A DNA stretch of 5,440 nucleotides from contig CALJKQ010000084.1 in the NCBI GenBank assembly GCA_937973565.1, positions 1-5,440 of the forward strand, written 5' to 3'. The stretch's first letter is position 1; the number at the start of each line of letters is the position of its first letter. The notes below the pieces were generated by a model. It saw only the letters and a list, made by a program, of their open reading frames with translations. It did not search any database and had not been told where the DNA came from. The DNA is from an uncultured Saprospiraceae bacterium. Its GTDB lineage: Bacteria > Bacteroidota > Bacteroidia > Chitinophagales > Saprospiraceae. Of this stretch, positions 1 through 4,941 are shown one piece after another. The position numbers and the translations under genes were made by a program.

Positions 1-16
1 GGGCTGCCATACTTTT

Positions 17-499
17 GTGTTATCAAATAAGCACAAAGTGAGACTATTAATTCTTTTCATATGTATGTTAATGATTCTGCCCATTTGGGCTCAGTCAAGG
101 CCTGAAATGATTGATCATTACAACACAGAAGCCGGTCTAGCCCTTCAGGGATATGACGTTGTAGCCTATTTTACTTTGGGCAAAGCAGTTAAAGGCAACG
201 CTCAAATTGCCCATAGGATTGGCAACAGACTTTATTATTTTTCAACCCCTTTACATCGTGATCTATTTATTGCCCATCCGGGTCATTATGAGCCCCAGTA
301 TGGTGGGTGGTGTGCGTATGCAATGGGTGAAACAGGGGAAAAAGTTGGCATCAATCCCGAAACCTTTAAGATTGTTGAAGGCAAATTATATTTATTCTAC
401 AATGCCTATTTTACCAATACACTGAAAAAGTGGAACAAGGACGAAAAGAACCTAAAAAGAAAAGCGGATCAGCATTGGCAAGCCCTAATTGATCACTGA
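17..499 (+). CDS. Exported YHS-domain protein
   Basis: This is a 160-residue protein if it starts at GTG 17. Residues 9-25 form a hydrophobic signal peptide ending in PIWA, with likely cleavage before Gln26, so the mature protein should sit in the periplasm or envelope. The YHS core begins at GYDVVAYF (46-53). It continues through YYFSTPLHRDLFIAHP, the YGGWCAYA block with its single mature Cys (C99), and the EGKLYLFYN block (121-129). The C-terminus is a charged helix with K-rich segments and a Trp, as in secreted YHS proteins. YHS domains are thought to bind metal, but the substrate is unknown. The start is uncertain: the frame stays open to the left edge, and GTG 38 would still keep the signal peptide. 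The DoxX-like gene follows after 88 bp, so co-transcription is likely but not shown. Confidence 0.9.
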   Translation: MLSNKHKVRLLILFICMLMILPIWAQSRPEMIDHYNTEAGLALQGYDVVAYFTLGKAVKGNAQIAHRIGNRLYYFSTPLHRDLFIAHPGHYEPQYGGWCAYAMGETGEKVGINPETFKIVEGKLYLFYNAYFTNTLKKWNKDEKNLKRKADQHWQALIDH

Positions 500-587
500 T
501 AGCTTTAAAAAGTTAAATTTATCCTACACTAACTGAGAACTACAACCCCTCACTCTAATTAATTGTTAATAATAAATCGAAATAAAA

Positions 588-983
588 ATGCAAACAAAAA
601 GTATGATTTCATGGATCTTGCGGCTTGTGGTAGCTGGGATCCTTTTGCAAACCCTGTATTATAAATTTACAGCCCATCCGGATTCGGTTCATATTTTTTC
701 AGCCTTGGGCGTTGAACCCTATGGAAGAATCGGATTGGGGATCATTGAATTGATCACCGCTGGATTGGTTTTGATGCCAAGGACACAGCTTTATGGAATG
801 GTGTTGAGTTTGGGTATTATTTTAGGTGCCATCTTCAGTCATCTGTTGGTCTTAGGTGTCAACGTTCAAAATGACGGAGGTGGGCTTTTTACCCTTGCCA
901 TCGTTGTATTGATAGCTTGTGCAATTTATTTAATTATGCATAAAGATGAAGTTAGGAAACTGATTCAAAATTGGATAAAATGA
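588..983 (+). CDS. DoxX-like four-helix membrane protein
   Basis: This 131-residue integral membrane protein has four predicted helices at about residues 7-24, 46-63, 68-90 and 99-117, followed by a short basic tail. Its length, four-helix layout, the RLVVAGILL first helix with a nearby YYKF, and the GLGIIELITAGL second helix fit the DoxX/DoxD-like superfamily of the inner membrane. Some DoxX proteins work with redox enzymes: in Mycobacterium tuberculosis one partners SodA and a sulfurtransferase. Only one Cys (C111) is present, so a thiol relay through this protein alone is unlikely. The ATG at 588 has an A-rich leader (AAATAAAA), usual in this phylum. The stop overlaps the ATG of the downstream methionine sulfoxide reductase (ATGA, 980-983), which implies translational coupling. 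The exact role is unknown. Confidence 0.85.
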   Translation: MQTKSMISWILRLVVAGILLQTLYYKFTAHPDSVHIFSALGVEPYGRIGLGIIELITAGLVLMPRTQLYGMVLSLGIILGAIFSHLLVLGVNVQNDGGGLFTLAIVVLIACAIYLIMHKDEVRKLIQNWIK

Positions 984-2029
984 AGTTTAGATCACTTTTC
1001 TTATACGTAGTGCTGTTTAGTAGCTGCTCAGCGGGAGCTCAGAAAAATAAGCCGGGTCAAACAACCTATTCAAATAATAAAAATGTTCAAAAAATGGAAT
1101 TATCAGATCAGGAATGGAAAGAGCGATTAACAGACGAACAATATTACATACTCAGGGAAAAGGGAACAGAAAGGCCATTTACGGGTAAGTTTGTATTTAC
1201 CAAAGACAAGGGTACCTATAAATGTGCAGGCTGTGGGGAACCCTTGTTTACCGATGATATGAAATTTGAATCACATTGCGGATGGCCTAGTTTTGACAAA
1301 GAAATTGCCGGCGGTAAAATTATCCAGACGCAGGATTTGAGTCATGGTATGGTACGCACTGAAATCACCTGTGCCAAGTGCGGAGGTCACCTGGGGCATA
1401 TCTTTGATGATGGTCCGACCGAGACCGGTGTGCGGTATTGTGTCAATTCTGCTTCCTTATCCTTTGAGCCGGCGGAGGCTGAGCGTACAGCCAATGCAAC
1501 CGACACCATTACATTGGGCGGAGGTTGTTTTTGGTGTATTGAGGCCATTTTTGAAGAACTGGATGGGGTAGTAGATGTAAGATCGGGTTACAGCGGTGGT
1601 ACTCTTACCAATCCTAATTACAAAGCCGTTTGTTCGGGAACAACAGGTCATGCAGAAGTAGTAGAGATTACGTATAAGCCTGATGTTATAAGGCTGGAAG
1701 ATTTGCTGGAAGTATTCTTTACATTGCACGACCCAACTACCCTCAATCGCCAGGGAGCGGATGTGGGTACACAGTACCGTTCAGTCATTTTTTACCGCAA
1801 TGATGGTCAAGAAAGGATTGCCAAAAATGTAATTGCCACTTTAAATGCTGAGAAAGTATTTCCCAATCCCATTGTGACGCAGGTAGCGCCATTTACACGA
1901 TTTTATGAAGCTGAAAATTACCATCAGGAATATTACGGTTATCATAAGGAAGAGCCATATTGCAAGATGGTGATTAAGCCAAAGATGGATAAGTTAAGGA
2001 AGGTGTTTGGGGAAAAATTAAAAAAGTAG
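980..2029 (+). CDS. msrBA: Exported bifunctional methionine sulfoxide reductase, MsrB-MsrA fusion
   Basis: This 349-residue enzyme reduces both R- and S-methionine sulfoxide in proteins. The N-terminus is a signal peptide with Cys at 16 (VLFSSC). That may be a lipobox, although Phe at -3 is atypical, and AGA|Q (18-21) is an alternative signal peptidase I site. The MsrB domain (about 41-163) has zinc ligands C82/C85 and C131/C134, GWPSF at 101-105, and RYCVNSASLSF with catalytic C154. C100 lies 54 residues before it, the usual resolving position. A linker of about 15 residues leads to MsrA (about 177-335), with catalytic C183 in GGCFWCIE, the GYSGG block, NYHQEYY and a likely resolving C328. 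The start at ATG 980 is preferred over TTG 971 because it overlaps the DoxX stop as ATGA and begins directly at the signal peptide. A 10-bp hairpin covers the stop codon. Confidence 0.97.
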   Translation: MKFRSLFLYVVLFSSCSAGAQKNKPGQTTYSNNKNVQKMELSDQEWKERLTDEQYYILREKGTERPFTGKFVFTKDKGTYKCAGCGEPLFTDDMKFESHCGWPSFDKEIAGGKIIQTQDLSHGMVRTEITCAKCGGHLGHIFDDGPTETGVRYCVNSASLSFEPAEAERTANATDTITLGGGCFWCIEAIFEELDGVVDVRSGYSGGTLTNPNYKAVCSGTTGHAEVVEITYKPDVIRLEDLLEVFFTLHDPTTLNRQGADVGTQYRSVIFYRNDGQERIAKNVIATLNAEKVFPNPIVTQVAPFTRFYEAENYHQEYYGYHKEEPYCKMVIKPKMDKLRKVFGEKLKK

Positions 2030-2053
2030 GGTTCGACAGGCTCACCCTACTTT
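2023..2053. terminator. Terminator-like hairpin over the msrBA stop codon
   Basis: AAAGTAGGGT (2023-2032) pairs perfectly with ACCCTACTTT (2044-2053) around an 11-nt loop. The left arm contains the TAG stop of msrBA. The T-run after the stem is only three bases on the + strand. On the - strand the stem would be followed by six T's, the complement of the A-run at 2020-2025. It could act as a weak or two-way terminator, or as a 3'-end stabiliser. Confidence 0.4.
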
Positions 2054-2060
2054 CGACAGG
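2032..2060. repeat. Duplicated TTCGACAGG word
   Basis: TTCGACAGG occurs at 2032-2040 and again at 2052-2060, exactly 20 bp apart. The first copy is followed by CTC and the second by TTC. The first copy mostly occupies the loop of the hairpin over the msrBA stop. From memory, similar TTCGACA-type words recur between genes in Bacteroidota genomes, which suggests a dispersed intergenic element and not a local accident. Confidence 0.5.
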
Positions 2061-2070
2061 TTCTTACAGC

Positions 2071-2255
2071 GTTGTTCGCTGCGCTCACATGACGCTGGGG
2101 GTGCGTTGTTTGCTGCGCTCACATGACGCTGGGGGGCATTGTTCGCTGCGCTCACATGATGCTGGGATAGGCGTTGTTCGCTGCGCTCGCATGAAGCTGG
2201 GATAGGCGTTGTTCGCTGGGGCTCACATGACGCAGACAGCGAAGTGTTGTTTGCT
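2071..2255. repeat. Tandem array of a GC-rich 33-38 bp unit, about 5.3 copies
   Basis: Units begin at 2071, 2105, 2138, 2173 and 2208, with lengths of 34, 33, 35, 35 and 38 bp. A 10-bp remnant (GTTGTTTGCT) sits at 2246-2255. The core GTTGTTCGCTGCGCTCACAT is nearly constant and is followed by GAnGCTGGG and a variable tail. Units 1 and 2 end in G-runs, units 3 and 4 share GGATAGGC, and unit 5 diverges after GACGC. CAGCG/CGCTG (2067-2071/2077-2081) can form a small hairpin at the left end. AGCGAA/TTTGCT (2238-2243/2250-2255, one G-U pair) can form one at the right end. Most unit lengths are not multiples of three, so a coding role is unlikely. Confidence 0.85.
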
Positions 2256-2263
2256 AAGGCCAT

Positions 2264-2342
2264 TTAACGGAGATAGGGAAAAGGTTTGTGGATATAAGTA
2301 GAGTAGAATCGACAAAAGAGGATGTATTATCGATATTAGTTC
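2264..2342. other. Intergenic DNA between the repeat array and the promoter
   Basis: Together with the hairpin and repeats, this completes a gene-free stretch from the msrBA stop to the zinc-ribbon gene. Composition returns to AT-rich, purine-heavy DNA. The only internal symmetry I see is the short palindrome TATCGATA at 2328-2335. No ORF, RNA gene or further repeat copy is evident. Confidence 0.6.
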
Positions 2343-2374
2343 TTGAACTTACTGTTGGAATATCATTAATTTTG
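2343..2374 (+). promoter_or_regulatory. Bacteroidota-type promoter for the zinc-ribbon gene
   Basis: TAATTTTG at 2367-2374 matches the -7 consensus TAnnTTTG exactly. TTG at 2343-2345 lies 21 bp upstream, a workable position for the -33 element. The start codon is only 16 bp beyond the -7 element, so the leader would be very short. There is no strong Shine-Dalgarno, only a purine-rich CAGAAAG just before the ATG. Confidence 0.55.
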
Positions 2375-2390
2375 GTAAAAAACAGAAAGT

Positions 2391-2603
2391 ATGGGAATTT
2401 TTACAAAATCGGAGCCACAGCCTGTTCAAATCTTAGGGGAGGCTTTGCATTGTCCTATTTGTAGGAATGATTTGTTTTATAACCGCGAAGCGCAGCTAAA
2501 CACAGCAGCAGCTACCTTTTTTAACTTTGACTGGGCCAATAAATCTGCCACTTGTTTTGTGTGTTCAAAATGCACCCATATTTTGTGGTTTTTGGGAGAG
2601 TAA
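2391..2603 (+). CDS. Small zinc-ribbon protein, possibly nucleic-acid binding
   Basis: This is a 70-residue soluble protein with no signal peptide or membrane segment. CPIC at 21-24 and CSKC at 58-61 form two zinc knuckles separated by a 33-residue insert with FFNFDWANKSAT, ending in a short WFLGE tail. The layout, an N-terminal CPxC, an aromatic middle and a C-terminal CxxC followed by a hydrophobic strand, resembles the COG3478/DUF2082 family of predicted nucleic-acid-binding zinc ribbons. C55 is a fifth Cys beside the second knuckle and could serve as an alternative ligand. The gene stands alone, with a promoter match upstream and a hairpin at its stop. The zinc ribbon is clear; the family assignment is from memory of the pattern, and the biological role is unknown. 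Confidence 0.75.
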   Translation: MGIFTKSEPQPVQILGEALHCPICRNDLFYNREAQLNTAAATFFNFDWANKSATCFVCSKCTHILWFLGE

Positions 2604-2629
2604 AAGCGACTTAAATTATATGCTTTTAC
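2600..2629. terminator. Hairpin at the end of the zinc-ribbon gene
   Basis: GTAAAAGC (2600-2607) pairs perfectly with GCTTTTAC (2622-2629) around a 14-nt AT-rich loop. The left arm contains the TAA stop codon. The stem is AT-rich and no T-run follows, so it is a poor intrinsic terminator. It may instead protect the 3' end of the mRNA. Confidence 0.3.
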
Positions 2630-2733
2630 CAATAGCCATGGTAGGTATAGTGAACAAATATATCTTCAGGGTAAAAAAAATTCAGTTAGTACTTAATTAA
2701 TTGACTCAATTAGGAATTCATTGTAAGATTTCT

Positions 2734-2741
2734 TATGTTTG
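2734..2741 (+). promoter_or_regulatory. -7 element for the outer-membrane protein gene
   Basis: TATGTTTG matches TAnnTTTG exactly and ends 17 bp before the ATG at 2759. The expected -33 TTG is missing at normal spacing; TTA at 2710-2712, 21 bp upstream, is the nearest substitute. The short leader resembles that of the preceding gene. Confidence 0.4.
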
Positions 2742-2758
2742 ATTTAAAAGTATAAACT

Positions 2759-3613
2759 ATGAAAATATTACAGACACTCTGTTTTGTATTTTTTGTTATT
2801 TTTCAGAGCATAGGTCAATCTGATTCAACAGGATTTAAAAAGGAAAAATTAGGAGTAGGATTGCATACCGGATTTTACAATTTGCATACTGATATTATGC
2901 CCCCAGCATTTGAAAATCCGGGGTTTGGAATTTATGTCAGAGTTCCTATAGCCCGGGTTTTGGATGTGAAGCTCAATTATACCAGATCTGTTTCTAAAGG
3001 CATGGATGTACAACCATGGTTCCACCAATCGGTTGTGACTCCATTCAATGGTGGATTGGTGGAAGATGTTTATTCGCCTTATGAAAATGTTGAACAAGGA
3101 TGGTTTCCGTCTTATAAGGCCACCATTTCCTCATTTGAGATACTTGGCCAGCTGCAATTTCTCAGAAGAATTAAAAATGATTTTCCTTTTGGCGACAAAC
3201 TTGATTTGTATTTATTGGCTGGTTTGGGTTTTGTAAACTTTCAGACCAAGCTTGATTTATTGGACAAGGATAATCAACCGTATTTAAATCTGATTGACAG
3301 AACCAATTGGACTTTTGATAGATTTAATTCCCAAGTTGGCAGGCAAGAGATTAAAAAATCAATTGAAGCCATCTATGATCATACATATGAGTCGAATGGT
3401 CCCACCGGTGATCATGGCACAGAAGTCAGCATTGTCTTTGGAGTAGGTTTGTCTTATGCTATGGCAAAAAATATTAAACTTGGGCTGGAGTATAAAACCA
3501 TGGGGTTTTCCGGATTGGAATATGTGGATGGCTTAAATATTGAAATTTTTGGAAACAAAGAAAGTGTGTCTGCAGATTATTATCAATTCACGGTTGAGTA
3601 CTTTTTCAGGTAA
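2759..3613 (+). CDS. Outer-membrane beta-barrel protein of unknown function
   Basis: This is a 284-residue protein. The signal peptide MKILQTLCFVFFVIFQSIGQ is followed by an acidic and polar mature start. The rest alternates amphipathic, aromatic-rich strands with polar loops, for example GVGLHTGFYNL, PGFGIYVRVPI, LDLYLLAGLGFVNF and SIVFGVGLSYAM. It ends in YYQFTVEYFFR, a terminal strand with aromatic residues near the C-terminus as in barrels assembled by BamA. No OmpA-type peptidoglycan-binding domain follows, so this is a stand-alone barrel, perhaps related to the barrel half of Bacteroidota OmpA-like proteins. The charged segment at about 163-215 is probably a long loop. The gene has its own -7 element and appears monocistronic. 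The substrate or partner cannot be told. Confidence 0.72.
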   Translation: MKILQTLCFVFFVIFQSIGQSDSTGFKKEKLGVGLHTGFYNLHTDIMPPAFENPGFGIYVRVPIARVLDVKLNYTRSVSKGMDVQPWFHQSVVTPFNGGLVEDVYSPYENVEQGWFPSYKATISSFEILGQLQFLRRIKNDFPFGDKLDLYLLAGLGFVNFQTKLDLLDKDNQPYLNLIDRTNWTFDRFNSQVGRQEIKKSIEAIYDHTYESNGPTGDHGTEVSIVFGVGLSYAMAKNIKLGLEYKTMGFSGLEYVDGLNIEIFGNKESVSADYYQFTVEYFFR

Positions 3614-3736
3614 TTTTTTTTCAATACCTTGGATAATAAGCGAAGTTCAATTAGAAAGAACAAAGCAACCAATTAATCCTTGTTTGCTTAGTGAAAATCG
3701 TAGTGATCATAGTGGTTAGATGAGATTTGATATTCA

Positions 3737-3766
3737 CCACAAGGTGCACAAAGGATGCACAAAGAT
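3737..3766. repeat. Short direct repeat, 11-bp unit
   Basis: TGCACAAAGGA (3745-3755) is followed immediately by TGCACAAAGAT (3756-3766). It is preceded by the related partial copy CCACAAGG (3737-3744). The word resembles CACAAAGG-type intergenic repeats that I recall from other Bacteroidota. It is two copies plus a remnant, so it may be a decayed copy of such an element. Confidence 0.5.
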
Positions 3767-3845
3767 CACGGGGGATCAATAGTGTATTAAGAAGAAATCA
3801 CATTGTCAATGGTGGGTATAAATTACCATTTTGATATGAATTGAT

Positions 3846-3853
3846 TATTTTTG
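3846..3853 (+). promoter_or_regulatory. Candidate -7 element for the AHSA1-arr pair
   Basis: TATTTTTG matches TAnnTTTG, 83 bp before the ATG at 3937. No TTG stands at the right -33 spacing; TTA at 3823-3825 is 20 bp upstream. In AT-rich DNA such a match can arise by chance, so this is a weak call. Confidence 0.3.
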
Positions 3854-3936
3854 GCTGAAGCAACATGCATACCAAGCCAATACAAAAGTATATTGTACAG
3901 GCAAACATTTTTAAGAATTACTTCACTTAATCATAA

Positions 3937-4383
3937 ATGTCAAGCAACGCAATCCACAGTTCCCGAAAACTATCCGCCCCTCTGGCACAGGTGTATCATG
4001 CATTTGCCAACCCTGATTATCTAAAAGAATGGTGGGGTCCTGAAGGGTTTACCAATACCATCCACGAATTTGATTTGAGAGAGGGAGGGAGCTGGCGATT
4101 AACCATGCATGGACCCGAGAAGGGGCACTATGAAAATGCGGCTGTATTTATTTTGGTTGATCCCATGAGACGCGTAAAATGGACAAGAAAGACCCAGCCG
4201 CTCTTTGATATGGAAGTAGCGTTTGAATGTATAAACGAAAGTTGTACAGAGATATCATTTACGATGTATTTTACCTCAGTGGAAGAATGCGAAAAAATGA
4301 GAAAATTTGTAGAACCCAAAAACGAGGAAAATTTTGACCGACTGGAAAGAGTCTTGATCAAAATTCAGAAGCAGGCTTTGTAA
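3937..4383 (+). CDS. AHSA1/SRPBCC-domain protein
   Basis: This 148-residue cytosolic protein makes up a single START-like (SRPBCC) fold of the AHSA1 family, named after the C-terminal domain of the Hsp90 co-chaperone Aha1. Seen in order are the first strand and helix SSRKLSAPLAQVYHAFANP, the family hallmark KEWWGPEGF (30-38), EGGSWRLTMHGP (49-60), the VDPMRRVKWT strand (74-83), and a long C-terminal helix carrying NFDRLERVL (132-140). The length is normal for the family and the protein is complete. These proteins form a hydrophobic pocket for small ligands, but bacterial members rarely have a known ligand. The arr gene begins 30 bp after the stop, so the two are likely on one transcript. The start is an ATG with an AT-rich leader and no strong ribosome-binding site. 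Confidence 0.93.
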   Translation: MSSNAIHSSRKLSAPLAQVYHAFANPDYLKEWWGPEGFTNTIHEFDLREGGSWRLTMHGPEKGHYENAAVFILVDPMRRVKWTRKTQPLFDMEVAFECINESCTEISFTMYFTSVEECEKMRKFVEPKNEENFDRLERVLIKIQKQAL

Positions 4384-4403
4384 CATTAAAATACTTAATG
4401 ATT

Positions 4404-4409
4404 GGAGAG
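4404..4409 (+). promoter_or_regulatory. Ribosome-binding site of arr
   Basis: GGAGAG stands 4 bases before the ATG at 4414 and lies in the short gap after the AHSA1 stop. It is the clearest Shine-Dalgarno-like sequence in the window. It decides against the in-frame TTG at 4402, which would place the site inside the coding region. Confidence 0.55.
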
Positions 4410-4413
4410 AGAA

Positions 4414-4839
4414 ATGGATGAAACTAACAAGAGAGCATCGGTATTTGCCCAAACTTATTTCCATGGAACAAAGGCCGATTTGAAGGTTGGAGACATGATT
4501 GAAGTTGGCTATAATAGTAACTATGGTGAAGGAAAATCGGCCCGATACATATTTTTAACCGCAACCCTTGATGCCGCCATTTGGGGTGCAGAACTGGCCT
4601 ATGGTGAGGGTAGGGGTAGAATCTATTGTGTAGAGCCTACAGGTCCCATCGAAAACGATCCAGACCTTACGGATAAAAAATTTCCTGGTAATCCAACGAT
4701 GTCTTTTCGGTCTGAACACCCATTCAGGGTTGTGGGAGAAGTGGTTGGCTGGGTGGGCCACGATGCTGACCAGGTGAATGCCATGAAATTAGGCCTGGCC
4801 CGACTCAAAGAGCAAGGCATCCGGTCATTGAATGAGTAG
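4414..4839 (+). CDS. arr: NAD+-rifampin ADP-ribosyltransferase (Arr family)
   Basis: This is a 141-residue protein matching Arr over its whole length. Arr enzymes inactivate rifamycins in the cytosol by moving ADP-ribose from NAD+ to the antibiotic. Visible blocks are TYFHGTKADLKVGD (14-27, His17), GYNSNYGEG, FLTATLDAAIWGAELA (47-62), RIYCVEPTGPIENDP (69-83), LTDKKFPGNP and FRVVGEVVGWVGH. Using the spacing of the published Arr-ms residues His19, Tyr49 and Asp84, the counterparts here are His17, Phe47 and Asp82. Two of three are kept and Tyr is replaced by Phe. The start at ATG 4414 is preferred over TTG 4402 because GGAGAG (4404-4409) then serves as its ribosome-binding site. The gene is 30 bp downstream of the AHSA1 gene. 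Chromosomal Arr homologues are common in soil bacteria and need not reflect clinical resistance. Confidence 0.94.
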   Translation: MDETNKRASVFAQTYFHGTKADLKVGDMIEVGYNSNYGEGKSARYIFLTATLDAAIWGAELAYGEGRGRIYCVEPTGPIENDPDLTDKKFPGNPTMSFRSEHPFRVVGEVVGWVGHDADQVNAMKLGLARLKEQGIRSLNE

Positions 4840-4841
4840 AA

Positions 4842-4923
4842 TGCAACGAATATAGCCCCTATTCGATGCAAAAATTGCAACGAAATGGTAAATTTCATTA
4901 AATATCGTGTATATTCGTTGCAA
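4842..4923. promoter_or_regulatory. Candidate operator: four alternating copies of TGCAACGAATA before the Fic gene
   Basis: Copies lie at 4842-4852 (TGCAACGAATA, + orientation), 4860-4870 (TATTCGATGCA, -, one mismatch), 4876-4886 (TGCAACGAAAT, +) and 4912-4922 (TATTCGTTGCA, -). Copies 1 and 2 form an inverted repeat with a 7-bp spacer. Copies 3 and 4 give a perfect 10-bp pair (TTGCAACGAA/TTCGTTGCAA) with a 29-bp spacer, and copies 1 and 4 match over 12 bp. A weak -7 candidate, TATATTCG (4910-4917), overlaps copy 4, so a bound protein would block it. The Fic gene starts 18 bp after the last arm. I infer a repressor site for the Fic gene; the binding protein is unknown and could be the Fic protein itself. 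Confidence 0.6.
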
Positions 4924-4941
4924 AAAATGCGTTAAATAAGC

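Larger units (their letters stand above)
3614..3936. other. Gene-free intergenic region
   Basis: The region starts with eight T's (3614-3621) just after the barrel-protein stop. AGGTA (3608-3612) and TACCT (3625-3629) flank this T-tract, but the stem is too short to call a terminator. It also holds the 11-bp direct repeat at 3745-3766 and a -7 candidate at 3846-3853. I see no ORF of credible length and no RNA gene. Confidence 0.6.

Noticed and set aside
971..979. TTG start for the MsrBA gene
   Set aside because: It adds only Met-Asp-Lys before the signal peptide, while ATG 980 gives the classic ATGA overlap with the DoxX stop.
1457..1729. A 90-codon - strand ORF inside msrBA, and similar ORFs opposite the barrel, AHSA1 and arr genes
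   Set aside because: They lie wholly inside well-supported + strand genes, have no recognisable domains, and have no sign of their own start signals.
2071..2255. CRISPR array
   Set aside because: The copies are nearly contiguous at 33-38 bp spacing. The variable tails are about 5-15 bp and partly shared, so there are no true spacers, and no cas genes are present.
2042..2263. A 73-codon ORF on the - strand across the GC-rich array
   Set aside because: The same DNA unit is read in two frames within the one ORF (ASCERSEQR in some units, HVSAANNAP in others), because unit lengths are mostly not multiples of three. This is what a repeat free of stops gives, not a gene.
4402..4413. TTG start for arr
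   Set aside because: It would place the GGAGAG ribosome-binding site inside the coding region. ATG 4414 lies directly downstream of that site, and the added residues are not part of the Arr fold.
4842..4875. Intrinsic terminator for arr formed by the first inverted repeat
   Set aside because: The stem has an internal mismatch and is followed by A's on the + strand, not a T-run. The two further copies of the motif fit an operator better.
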